Positions 1 to 8,283 of a stretch of DNA of 64,000 bases are shown here, in pieces. Source of the DNA: Nocardioides piscis. Lineage in GTDB: Bacteria; Actinomycetota; Actinomycetes; Propionibacteriales; Nocardioidaceae. The notes under the pieces are model-generated. The model was given only the letters and a program-made list of their open reading frames with translations, made no database searches and was not told the DNA's origin. The DNA is taken from the NCBI RefSeq assembly GCF_011300215.1, contig NZ_CP049866.1, forward strand, positions 1,736,001-1,800,000. Direction: 5' to 3'. Both the position numbers and the translations under genes were made by a program. Each line of letters begins with the position of its first letter. The stretch's first letter is position 1.

Positions 1-1060
1 CGAGCACGTCCGGCTCGAGGGCGAGGACCCGGCAGATCCGGGCTGCTGCGACCCGCCCGCGGATCAGCTTGTTGGCGAACTCCGTCGCCGTACGAAGGGG
101 GATCATCAAGAACGCGGCATAGCCGTAGAAGGCGACGAGCTCACCGGCGCTGATCTGTCCCGACACGGCCGAGCGGGCGCCCAACCAGACCACGAGCACC
201 ACGAAGACGCCCGGGAGGAAGACCTGCAGCGCGTCCAGGACGGACTGCAGCTTGGCGACGTTGACCGCGGCAGCACGGGTCGCCTGCGACTCCCGGCGGT
301 AGCGCGCCAGGAAGACCTCCTCGCCGCCGATCCCGCGCAGCACCCGCAGTCCACCGACGATGTCGGTGCCGGTGTTGGACAGGTCGCTGCGCATCGACCT
401 CTCGGTCGCGGCGCGCGTCTGCAGGGGGCGCAGGAGCGGTCCCAGCACGAGCATCAGCAGCGGCACACCGAGGAGCACGACCAGTCCGAGCTGGACCGAC
501 GTGCTGAGGAGGATCGCCGAGACGAGGAGGAACGAGACGATCGCGCCCGAGAAGCGGGCCACGACGTCCATGACGTTGCCGATGTGGTCGAGGTCGGTGG
601 TGCCGATCGCGATGACCTCGCCGGTGCTGACCTTGCGGGGGAGCGAGGCGCCGAGACGCACCGACTGCCTGGTCGTCAGCTGCACCACCCGATAGGACGC
701 GGTCAGCCAGTTGGTCACCGCGAACCGGTGTCGCATGATGCCGGTGGCGGCCTGGACGAGCCCGATCGCCAGCATGACGCCGGTCCAGAGCAGGAGCCGG
801 TCCTGGTCGCGGGCGGCCACGCCCTCGTCGATGGCGCGTCCCAGCACTGCGGGGAGCACGGCCTGGCACGACATCCACGCGATCCCGAAGACCATGCCGC
901 CCAGCAGCGTCCGCCACTGCCCGGTCGCCAGCCACCACAGGAACCGGCCGGGCGAGCGATGGTCGGCGGTGCCGGGGTCGGGGACGGGGAGCTGACGCAC
1001 TCCAACGAGGCTACGGAGCAGACGGCTGTGCGTGCCAGCGCTTTTCTGTCCGGGGGTCAT
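1..1060 (-). CDS. ABC exporter, transmembrane domain (partial, runs off left edge)
   Basis: The minus strand is open from an ATG at 1060 to the window edge, about 353 residues. The protein starts MTPGQKSAGTHSRLL. Its body reads as a type IV ABC exporter membrane domain: a first helix around LLGGMVFGIAWMSCQAVLP, a long loop with the usual TGEVIAIGTTDLDHIG region, and later helices such as SFLLVSAILLS and VFVVLVVWLG. The visible part ends near RVAAARICRVLALEPDV, the usual linker to the ATPase domain, so the nucleotide-binding domain should lie to the left of the window. Exporters of this kind often work as heterodimers with an adjacent half-transporter. The substrate cannot be told from sequence. 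The gene is divergent from the phosphodiesterase gene at 1119. Confidence 0.85.
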   Translation of the reverse strand, partial: MTPGQKSAGTHSRLLRSLVGVRQLPVPDPGTADHRSPGRFLWWLATGQWRTLLGGMVFGIAWMSCQAVLPAVLGRAIDEGVAARDQDRLLLWTGVMLAIGLVQAATGIMRHRFAVTNWLTASYRVVQLTTRQSVRLGASLPRKVSTGEVIAIGTTDLDHIGNVMDVVARFSGAIVSFLLVSAILLSTSVQLGLVVLLGVPLLMLVLGPLLRPLQTRAATERSMRSDLSNTGTDIVGGLRVLRGIGGEEVFLARYRRESQATRAAAVNVAKLQSVLDALQVFLPGVFVVLVVWLGARSAVSGQISAGELVAFYGYAAFLMIPLRTATEFANKLIRGRVAAARICRVLALEPDVL

Positions 1061-1118
1061 CACCCGACGTTCATCTCGACGTCGTGGGCCCGATGCTCGA
1101 CGGCGCGAGCGTGGAGCC

Positions 1119-2135
1119 ATGACGGTGACCTGGCAGGTGCCTGTGCGCGACCGCCCCCCGAGCCTGGTCGTCACTCCGGCGATCGTCGGCCACCGGGGCG
1201 CCAGCGGACATCGTCCGGAGCACACGCTCGAGGCCTACCGGACCGCCATCCGGATGGGCGTCGACGACATCGAGGTCGACCTGGTCAGCACCCTCGACGG
1301 AGTCCTCGTCGCCCGGCACGAGCCCGAGCTCAGCAGCACCACCGACGTGGCGGACCACCCCGACCTGTCGGGGCGCCGGGCCACGAAGACCATCGACGGG
1401 CGCCGGGTCAGCGGGTGGTTCACCGACGACCTCACTCTCAGCGAGCTCAAGCGACTGGCCGCGCACGAGCGGCTCCCCGCGACCAGGCCAGGAAGTGCCG
1501 TCCACGACGGCCGGGAGGGTGTCGCGACGCTCACCGAGATCCTGGCGATGGTGCACGCGGAGTCGATGCTGCGCGGGCGCAGCGTCGGCGTCATGATCGA
1601 GCTCAAGCACGCGACCTACTTCGACTCTGTCGGCCTGCCGCTCGACGCACCGCTGCTCGCCGCGCTGCGCCGCCACGACCTCGACCGGCCGTGGGCCCGG
1701 ATCACGCTGATGTCGTTCGAGGCCGGCATCCTGCGGCGCCTGGCGGCGCTCACGCGACTGCCGATCGTCCAGCTGCTCGACGCGGGACGTGCACACGCCG
1801 GCATGTGCACCCCCGAGGGCCTCGCCCGCATCGACGAATATGCCGACGGCATCGGACCCCACAAGAACCTGGTGCTGCCGCGCGACGCGACAGGTGCCAT
1901 CTCGAAGCCCTCGTCGCTCGTGCGTGATGCCCATCGGTCGTGGCTGACCGTCCATGCCTGGACGGTCCGGAGCGAGAACCGCTACCTCCCCACCAACCTG
2001 CGCCTGCCGGGTGGGCCCGACGCTCCCGGGGACATGGCCAAAGAGGTGCGGGCCCTTCTCGACGCAGGTGTCGACGGAGTCATCACCGACCATCCCGACC
2101 ACGCGATCGGGGCGGCGCGCGAGCTCGTCGCCTGA
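1119..2135 (+). CDS. Glycerophosphodiester phosphodiesterase
   Basis: This 338-residue protein belongs to the GDPD TIM-barrel family, which hydrolyses glycerophosphodiesters to an alcohol and glycerol 3-phosphate. Near the N-terminus it has the family signature GHRGASGHRPEHTLEAY, then DDIEVDLVSTLDGVLVARHE with the metal/catalytic Glu, Asp and His, and near the C-terminus HAWTVRSEN and GVDGVITDHPD. I chose the ATG at 1119, with GTGGAG just upstream, over an in-frame ATG at 1032, because residues upstream of 1119 are arginine-rich and unlike the family. No signal peptide is visible, so it is probably cytoplasmic. Confidence 0.9.
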   Translation: MTVTWQVPVRDRPPSLVVTPAIVGHRGASGHRPEHTLEAYRTAIRMGVDDIEVDLVSTLDGVLVARHEPELSSTTDVADHPDLSGRRATKTIDGRRVSGWFTDDLTLSELKRLAAHERLPATRPGSAVHDGREGVATLTEILAMVHAESMLRGRSVGVMIELKHATYFDSVGLPLDAPLLAALRRHDLDRPWARITLMSFEAGILRRLAALTRLPIVQLLDAGRAHAGMCTPEGLARIDEYADGIGPHKNLVLPRDATGAISKPSSLVRDAHRSWLTVHAWTVRSENRYLPTNLRLPGGPDAPGDMAKEVRALLDAGVDGVITDHPDHAIGAARELVA

Positions 2136-2153
2136 GTCGGCCGGGCCCCGGGC

Positions 2154-2459
2154 CTAGTGCTGGTCCGGCCTCGATCGGCGTCCGGTCAGACCGATGCCGA
2201 TCAGGCCGGCCAACCCGGCCGCGAGCCAGGGGAGAGGCAGCAGCCAGCGCAGGTCCTCGCCCTGCACGGACTCGGTCTCGAACAGCAGCCAGATTCCTGC
2301 CAGTCCGACGAAGGCGATGCCCATCACCAGGTGGCCGATGTTGACCGGGTGGCGGCCGGAGAGGTCGGGGCGGGCCGCGGGCTCCACGTCGTGTGACCAC
2401 TCCCGGGCCGTGTCGGGTGCCATGTCCTGCACGCTGTCCTGCTCACTCGTCTCGTTCAT
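2154..2459 (-). CDS. Small two-helix membrane protein
   Basis: A 101-residue protein with a polar N-terminal third (MNETSEQDSVQD...) and two hydrophobic segments, about residues 43-61 (IGHLVMGIAFVGLAGIWLL) and 73-92 (LLPLPWLAAGLAGLIGIGL). It ends in a short basic tail. The start ATG overlaps the TGA of the upstream PspC-domain gene (ATGA at 2459-2456), so translation is probably coupled and the two proteins may act together at the membrane. I recognise no catalytic motif. The function is unknown. Confidence 0.7.
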   Translation of the reverse strand: MNETSEQDSVQDMAPDTAREWSHDVEPAARPDLSGRHPVNIGHLVMGIAFVGLAGIWLLFETESVQGEDLRWLLPLPWLAAGLAGLIGIGLTGRRSRPDQH

Positions 2460-3645
2460 CGCTGTTCTCCTGCCTCGCGGACGGTGACCTGGCCAACGCC
2501 GAGGTCGATGAGGATGCGCATGTCGGGAACGTCCTCGCCGCCGTCGAGGAGGGCCTCGCGCATCCCGCCGACGCCTCCCGTCTCGTCGCCGAAGAGCTCG
2601 ACGCCGCCGATCCCTGTCGTCGCCTCGACCGAGACGTCCATCCCCTCGGGCACCACGACCTCGAGCTCGCCGAGGGCGGCATCGATCGTGACGACGCGCC
2701 CCTCGAGCCCCTCGACGTCCTCGACCCTGGACAGGTCAACCAGCAGCTCGCCGGCTCCGAGGTCATAGCTGTCACGCACCTCGGCTGCGCTTGTCGGGGC
2801 GAAGACCACCGGCTCGTCGTCGTGCTGGGCGCTGAGGGTGGTCAGCAGGGTGGCCAGCGCCAGCACCAGGCCGATCATGATCAGGCCCCCGGCGCGCCCC
2901 AGAAGGCGCCCACGGCCAGCATCACGCCGGTCAGCGCCAGCCCGAGCGCCGGGTAGGCGGCCGCAGGCACGTCGGCGCCGGAGACGTCGATGAAGCTGAG
3001 CGTGCCGATCGCGGTCGCGAGCATCGCCAGGGTGAACCAGAACAGGATCGGGCCCTGCTTGCGTGGGTTGCGCGGCCGGGCATAGGCCGTCGGGTCGTAC
3101 GGCGCGTAGGGGGGCGGCGGGCCCTGGGCGGGCACCGACGCGGGTGCTGCCTGGGCATGTGCGGTCTGCGCGTACCACTGACCCGGCGGGCGTGGTCCCT
3201 TCTCCGAGCGCCGCAGGAACCACACGACGAGCAGGCCGATGATGACCAGCGGCCACGGGAACCAGAACGCGCCGGCGAAGTCGCCCAGGGCGGCGAGGGC
3301 CGCGAGGACACCGACGCCGATCAGGCCGATGTTGCGGTTGCGGTCGTCCAGGCCGAGCGGCTGGGAGGGCGACCCTTCCTCCGGGACGAGCAGCCAGGCA
3401 GCGCCATACAGCAGGAGGCCGGAGCCGCCGAAGAAGACCAGCACGACGAGCGTGACCCGCACGATGATCGGGTCGATGTCGAGGTGTCGGGCCAACCCCG
3501 CGGCAACACCCGCGATGCGCCGGTCGTCGGTGCTGCGGCGCAGCCGGCCGAGGTCGAGGATGTCGTTGCGGGGCGGGCGGGTCTCGTGACCGGGCTGGTC
3601 GACCGGCCCCGGCTCGACCGCCGGAGGTGGAGAGGGGTTCGTCAT
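2456..3645 (-). CDS. PspC-domain membrane protein (reading frame broken near 2897)
   Basis: From the ATG at 3645 the protein has a proline-rich N-terminus, a PspC domain at about residues 36-92 (RRIAGVAAGLARHLDID...), two more hydrophobic segments, and a proline/alanine linker. The first frame stops at 2881 just after GAFWGAPGA. One added base near 2897 gives FWGRAGGLIMIG, which looks like the normal continuation in actinobacterial PspC proteins, then a helix and an acidic extracytoplasmic beta-rich domain that stops at 2456 (396 residues in all). Alternatively the second part starts on its own at the ATG at 2878, 2 nt after the first stop, giving a 140-residue anchored protein. The gene is divergent from the PspC-kinase gene at 3790 and probably belongs to the same envelope-stress module. 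Confidence 0.75.
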
Positions 3646-3789
3646 GGCACCAGTCAACGCTGAGCGCGCACTGCGCACCATCGGGGACGACCCTGAAAAC
3701 CGTCGGCGCGTCCTTGTCAGCGCCTCAGGGGTCCTTGGGGGATCAACCTCATGGTCCGGCGCCGCTGCGCCTGAGACGATGGACCCACG

Positions 3790-5073
3790 ATGAGCAGCGC
3801 CATGACCACCCCCACCCCCGGCCCGCGGCCCTTCCGTCGCGCCGCTCGCGACACGGAGTCGCCCATCGCCGGCGGCGTCTCGGGTGGCCTCGCCCGTCAC
3901 TTCGGCGTCCCTGTGCTGTGGGTGCGCGTGGGCTTCGTGCTCCTCGCTGTCCTCGAAGGTGTCGGCCTGATGCTCTATGCCGGGCTGTGGATGTTCCTGC
4001 CCACCGACTCCCACTTCGACGAGTCCGCGCCCGGGCTGGAGAGCGCCACGCGCACCGGCAAGCGTTCGCGCCGGAGCTCGCGGCTGCGAGACGCCGGTCC
4101 GGCGATCGCCATCGGCGCCCTGCTCTTCGGTGCCGTCCTCGGCTTCGAGGCGGCCTTCGGCCAGGGGGCGCTGTTCTGGCCGGTCGTGATCGCCCTGGCC
4201 GGGGTCGCCCTCCTCTGGCGGCAGGCCGACGAGGCGCAGCGCGAGAGGTGGCTCGACTCCACCGGCCGGATCGACCCGATCCGCGCCGTGTTCGGTGGGG
4301 GCGGCTGGGCCGCCTACTTCCGGGTCTTCGCAGGCCTCTCGCTCGTCGTGACCGCGCTGGTGCTCTTCGCGGTCTGGTCCGGCAGCGTCGCCTTTGCCGG
4401 CCCGGTCGTGATCGCCGGGCTGCTCGGGGTGCTGGGGCTCGCGATCGTGGTCGGGCCGTGGGCGCTGCGGCTCGTGCACGACCTCGGCGCCGAGCGTGCT
4501 GAGCGGGTCCGCACCCAGGAGCGGGCCGACATGGCCGCCCACCTGCACGACTCCGTGCTGCAGACCCTGGCCCTGATCCAGAAGAACGCCTCCGACTCGG
4601 GGATGGTCGCCCGGCTCGCCCGCTCCCAGGAGCGCGAGCTGCGGTCCTGGCTGTTCGAGTCGGTGGGCACCGATGTCACCCTGGCCGGCGAGCTGCGGGC
4701 GATCTCGGCGGTCGTCGAGGACACGCACGGCCTGGTCGTCGACGTGGTCGCCGTCGGCGACGTCGACATGAGCGAGTCGCTCAAGCCGATCACCGACGCC
4801 ACGCGCGAGGCCCTGACCAACGCTGCCAAGCACGCGGGGGTGGCGCGCATCGACGTGTACGCCGAGGTGTCGCCCACCGCCGTCGACGTGTTCGTCCGCG
4901 ACCGCGGTGCCGGTTTCGATCCCGCCAGGATCGCCGAGGACCGTCAAGGCGTCCGTGGGAGCATCGTCGATCGGATGGCTCGCCACGGCGGACGTGGCGA
5001 AGTCCGCTCCGCGCCCGGCGAGGGCACCGAGGTCCGGCTCCACCTGCCGCTGAAGAACGAGGAAACCTCATGA
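3790..5073 (+). CDS. PspC-domain sensor histidine kinase
   Basis: A 427-residue membrane kinase. It has a PspC domain at about residues 21-72 (SPIAGGVSGGLARHFGV), hydrophobic segments near 103-122, 128-143, 178-197 and 202-225, then a HisKA_3-type dimerisation helix. The likely phosphoacceptor is His253 in HLHDSVLQTL. The N box is TREALTNAAKHAG (about 338-350), with glycine-rich ATP-lid residues at DRGAGFD and GRGEV. The stop overlaps the response-regulator start by 4 bp, so the two form a two-component pair. Starts at 3790 and 3802 are both possible. The divergent PspC gene across a 144-bp gap is a natural target, but that is inference. Confidence 0.93.
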   Translation: MSSAMTTPTPGPRPFRRAARDTESPIAGGVSGGLARHFGVPVLWVRVGFVLLAVLEGVGLMLYAGLWMFLPTDSHFDESAPGLESATRTGKRSRRSSRLRDAGPAIAIGALLFGAVLGFEAAFGQGALFWPVVIALAGVALLWRQADEAQRERWLDSTGRIDPIRAVFGGGGWAAYFRVFAGLSLVVTALVLFAVWSGSVAFAGPVVIAGLLGVLGLAIVVGPWALRLVHDLGAERAERVRTQERADMAAHLHDSVLQTLALIQKNASDSGMVARLARSQERELRSWLFESVGTDVTLAGELRAISAVVEDTHGLVVDVVAVGDVDMSESLKPITDATREALTNAAKHAGVARIDVYAEVSPTAVDVFVRDRGAGFDPARIAEDRQGVRGSIVDRMARHGGRGEVRSAPGEGTEVRLHLPLKNEETS

Positions 5074-5753
5074 CGACTGACGCAACGCCCGCCTCTGCGA
5101 CGGCGGCGCGACCCGTCCGCGTGGTCATCGTCGACGACCACGCCATGTTCCGGGCAGGCGTTCGCGCGGAGCTCGCAGCGGCCGGCGCCGGCACCGTCGA
5201 CATCGTGGCCGAGGCCGCCGACGTCGACTCGGCCGTGGCGGCGATCCGCGAGCAGCGACCGCACGTCGTGCTCCTCGACGTCCACCTCCCCGGAGGCGGG
5301 GGCGCTGAGGTGATGCGGCGGATGCCCGCTGCGGAGGCGCGCTACCTGGCCCTGTCGGTCAGTGACGCCGCGGAGGACGTCATCGGCACCATCCGTGGTG
5401 GTGCGCGGGGATACGTCACCAAGAACATCACCGGGCCCGAGCTGGTCGATGCGATCGCGAGAGTCGCCGACGGAGACGCCGTCTTCTCGCCGCGCCTGGC
5501 CGGGTTCGTGCTCGACGCCTTCGCCGGGTCCATCGACGTCGCGGCGGTCGACGAGGACCTCGATCGGCTCACCGAGCGCGAGCGCGAGGTCATGCGCCTG
5601 ATCGCCCGCGGCTACGCCTACAAGGAGGTCGCCAAGGAGCTGTTCATCTCAGTCAAGACCGTGGAGACCCACATGTCCTCGACCCTGCGCAAGCTCCAGC
5701 TCTCGAGTCGTCACGAGCTCACCAGGTGGGCCAACGACCGACGCCTGCTCTAG
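5070..5753 (+). CDS. LuxR/NarL-family response regulator
   Basis: A 227-residue two-domain regulator. The receiver domain has the acidic pair in VVIVDDHAMFRAG (about 18-30), the phosphorylatable Asp70 in VVLLDVHLPGG, and the conserved Lys in GYVTKNITG. The C-terminal LuxR helix-turn-helix is clear at about residues 160-220 (LTEREREVMRLIARGYAYKEVAKEL... then VKTVETHMSS). ATGA overlap with the upstream kinase gene implies coupled translation and a cognate pair. It probably controls the divergent PspC operon and itself. Confidence 0.95.
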   Translation: MTTDATPASATAARPVRVVIVDDHAMFRAGVRAELAAAGAGTVDIVAEAADVDSAVAAIREQRPHVVLLDVHLPGGGGAEVMRRMPAAEARYLALSVSDAAEDVIGTIRGGARGYVTKNITGPELVDAIARVADGDAVFSPRLAGFVLDAFAGSIDVAAVDEDLDRLTEREREVMRLIARGYAYKEVAKELFISVKTVETHMSSTLRKLQLSSRHELTRWANDRRLL

Positions 5754-5825
5754 CGCGGTCGTTGACATCCGGACCAAATCAGGGTGGGGTCACATCACCC
5801 CTCTGACTCGGAAGTGAGGCCCTCC

Positions 5826-7253
5826 GTGGCTGAACAAGCGTCCGCTGGCACGACGACCCTGGAGCCTGACGAAGGCGAGCTCAAGCGCTCCATCACTGGT
5901 CGACAACTGTTCTTCTACACCCTCGGCGACGTCCTCGGCTCGGGCATCTACGTCCTCATCGGCCTGGTCGCCGCCGCCGTCGGCGGGGCCTTCTGGATCG
6001 CCTTCGCCGTCGGCGTCTCGGTCGCCGCGATCACCGGCTCGGCCTACGCCGAGCTGGTGACCAAGTATCCCCAGGCCGCCGGCTCCTCGCTGTACGTGCA
6101 GAAGGCCTTCGACAACAAGGCCCTCACGTTCCTGGTCACCGTGTCCTTCCTCTCCGCCAGCTTCGCGGCCAGCGGTTCGCTGGCGACGGGCTTCGCGTCG
6201 TACTTCTCCGAGCTCTGGAGCGGTCCACCCGCCCTGCTGGTCTCGCTGGTGTTCGTCGCCCTGCTGGTGCTGGTCAACTACATCGGCATCACCGAGTCGG
6301 TGGTGATGAACATGGCGATGACCTTCGTCGAGCTCAGCGGCCTGATCATCGTGATGATCATCGGTGTCTGGTTCATCGCCGAGGGCAACGCGGACTTCGG
6401 GACGCTCACCGACATCAGCGTCTCGGGCAACCCGGCGCTGGCGATCCTCGCGGGCGTCGCGCTCTCCTTCTTCGCGATGACGGGCTTCGAGAACACCGCC
6501 AATGTGGCGGAGGAGACGATCGACCCGCACAAGGCGTTCCCGCGCTCCCTCATCGGCGGCATGATCGTGGCCGGTCTGGTCTACGTCCTGGTCTCCATGG
6601 CGGCTGCTCTCACGGTGCCCACCGACCAGCTCGCCGGGTCGGACGTCGCGCTGCTCGAGGTCGTCAAGCAGGGCATCCTGCCCATCTCCAACGAGTTCAT
6701 GACCAAGCTCTTCACCGTGATCGCCCTGATCGCCATCACCAACACGACCCTCGTCACCCTGGTCACGCAGCCGCGCATCCTCTATGGCATGGCCCGCGAG
6801 GACGTGGTCCCGGGCGTGTTCGCGACCGTGCACTCCTCGCGACGCAGCCCGTGGGTCGGGCTCCTCTTCAGCGGCCTCGTCGTGGGTGGCCTGCTCGTCA
6901 CCGGCTATGCCGTCACCGCGGCCGGTGGTGGCATCGACCTGGTCAACAGGCTCGCGCTGGTGACGGTGGTCTTCCTGCTCGCGATCTATGCGCTCGTCAT
7001 CGTGACGTGCCTGAAGCTGCGCGGCCAGGACGAGGACGAGCGGGCCTTCCGGGCCAACACGCCCCTGCTCGTCGTGGGTCTGCTCGGCAACCTCGCCATC
7101 CTCTACTACGTCATCCAGGACGACCCCAAGTCGCTGCTCTGGTGCTCCGCGCTCCTCGCCGTCGGGGTGGTCCTCTATCTCGCGGAGAAGCTCTTCGGCA
7201 GCTCGGACTCAGGATCATCTGCCCGTTCCCACACCAACGATCGCGAGGTCTGA
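5826..7253 (+). CDS. APC-superfamily amino-acid permease
   Basis: A 475-residue integral membrane protein with about twelve hydrophobic segments. The family signature lies in the first helix (GDVLGSGIYVLIGLVAAAVGG), followed by GSAYAELVTKYPQAAGSSLYVQ and the helix around ALSFFAMTGFENTANVAEE. This is the APC transporter fold for amino-acid or cationic-substrate uptake. I chose the GTG at 5826 because AAGTGAGG sits 6 nt upstream; an in-frame GTG at 5784 would add residues unlike the family. The substrate cannot be assigned. The universal stress gene follows after 1 nt, a common pairing for APC permeases. Confidence 0.9.
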   Translation: MAEQASAGTTTLEPDEGELKRSITGRQLFFYTLGDVLGSGIYVLIGLVAAAVGGAFWIAFAVGVSVAAITGSAYAELVTKYPQAAGSSLYVQKAFDNKALTFLVTVSFLSASFAASGSLATGFASYFSELWSGPPALLVSLVFVALLVLVNYIGITESVVMNMAMTFVELSGLIIVMIIGVWFIAEGNADFGTLTDISVSGNPALAILAGVALSFFAMTGFENTANVAEETIDPHKAFPRSLIGGMIVAGLVYVLVSMAAALTVPTDQLAGSDVALLEVVKQGILPISNEFMTKLFTVIALIAITNTTLVTLVTQPRILYGMAREDVVPGVFATVHSSRRSPWVGLLFSGLVVGGLLVTGYAVTAAGGGIDLVNRLALVTVVFLLAIYALVIVTCLKLRGQDEDERAFRANTPLLVVGLLGNLAILYYVIQDDPKSLLWCSALLAVGVVLYLAEKLFGSSDSGSSARSHTNDREV

Positions 7254-7254
7254 G

Positions 7255-7728
7255 ATGCACGTCATCGTCGCCACCGACGGCTCGAAGCAGTCGCTCGCCG
7301 CCGCCAAGCACCTGAAGTCCTTCGCCGACCCGGACAAGATCTCCGAGATCTCGGTGATCGCGGTCATCCGCCCCCTCGCCTCGGTGGCCTTCGCCGACGA
7401 GCTCTCGTCGGGGCCCAGGAAGGGTGACTGGGAGTCGGCCTCCTTCCGCGACGCGGCCGACAACGCGGTGGCCGTCATCGCCGACGTCTTCGACGGCTGG
7501 GGTCCGAAGGTCAGCAGGCGCGTCCGCAGCGGGTCTGCGGCCAACGAGATCATCAAGGCGGCCAAGCAGTACGACGCCGGCCTGGTCGTCGTCGCGGCCG
7601 GTGGGCGCGGGATCAGCGAGAGCGTGCTGGTCGGCAGCACCGCCCAGCGGGTGCAGCACTACGCCCCGTGCCCCGTCCTCGTCGTACGCCCCAAGCCCCG
7701 CGCGAAGCGCTCTGCGGGTCGCGCGTAG
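7255..7728 (+). CDS. Universal stress protein (UspA family)
   Basis: A 157-residue single Usp domain. It begins MHVIVATDGSKQSLAAAKHL with the nucleotide-site Asp in the first strand, and ends with GGRGISESVLVGSTAQRV and CPVLVVRPK. The GxGG(x)9G(S/T)-like phosphate loop is present, so it is probably of the ATP-binding class. It starts 1 nt after the permease stop, so it is co-transcribed and may regulate or sense the permease. That role is inferred from gene position only. Confidence 0.92.
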   Translation: MHVIVATDGSKQSLAAAKHLKSFADPDKISEISVIAVIRPLASVAFADELSSGPRKGDWESASFRDAADNAVAVIADVFDGWGPKVSRRVRSGSAANEIIKAAKQYDAGLVVVAAGGRGISESVLVGSTAQRVQHYAPCPVLVVRPKPRAKRSAGRA

Positions 7729-7771
7729 GCCTATCGAGCTTGCCGCGCGTCCCTCCGCTCCGTTGACTCCA

Positions 7772-7839
7772 GTAACCGGCAGTTACTCGTTCCTTCCGGC
7801 CAATTGGGCAGCCGTTCAGTCGGCCTAACCGCCGGTTAC
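7772..7839. repeat. 68-bp palindromic element, copy 1
   Basis: The ends are inverted repeats: GTAACCGGCAGTT at 7772-7784 and AACCGCCGGTTAC at 7827-7839, complementary except for one position. A second element of exactly the same length lies at 9434-9501; the two share both arms and an internal GCCGTTCAGT. This copy sits between two convergent genes (universal stress protein and a small membrane protein), where a hairpin could act as a terminator. There is no U-rich tail. The rest of 7729-7903 shows nothing else I recognise. Confidence 0.75.
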
Positions 7840-7903
7840 AGCGAGCGGGTCACAGAAGATCGTGTCGACGTACGGCGACGCGTGCGCCGACCGCCGCGCG
7901 GCA

Positions 7904-8263
7904 TCACGCGTGCGCGGTCGACCAGAACACAGCGATCGCGATGTTGGCGAGCGTGAGGGCGAGCAGCCCGAAGTAGAGGCCCTGGGGGATGCTCGGCTTG
8001 CGGACGTTGGCCATGACCAGCACCAGGATCACCAGGCCGATCACGAACTTCACGCCGATCTTGGCGTGATCAGGGCTGCCGAGCGACTCGAGCACGCCCA
8101 CGAGGAGCAGGCCGGCCAGGAACGCCGTGCCAGCGCCGTCGCGCATCGCCGCGTTGATCCTCTTCTGGGGCTCTCGTGCCTGGACGAGCAGGCCACCGAG
8201 CAGCGCAGCGAAGCCGAGTATGTGCACGAACAGCAGGACCAGCCGCAGGATCTCCATGGCCAC
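7904..8263 (-). CDS. Small four-helix membrane protein
   Basis: A 119-residue protein made almost entirely of four hydrophobic segments, about residues 5-26 (ILRLVLLFVHILGFAALLGG), 43-60, 68-85 (KFVIGLVILVLVMANV) and 95-116. A His (FVHILGF) in the first helix and the charged loop AREPQKRINAAMRDGAG are the main polar features. I do not recognise the family with certainty. The start could be ATG 8263 or ATG 8257. It lies 20 bp downstream of the nuclease-like gene on the same strand and may be co-transcribed with it. Confidence 0.7.
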   Translation of the reverse strand: MAMEILRLVLLFVHILGFAALLGGLLVQAREPQKRINAAMRDGAGTAFLAGLLLVGVLESLGSPDHAKIGVKFVIGLVILVLVMANVRKPSIPQGLYFGLLALTLANIAIAVFWSTAHA

Positions 8264-8283
8264 AGCCTAGGCAGGCCGGTCCT

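Noticed and set aside
3646..3789. An operator for the PspC response regulator in the divergent gap.
   Set aside because: Regulation is plausible, but I found no convincing inverted or direct repeat to mark.
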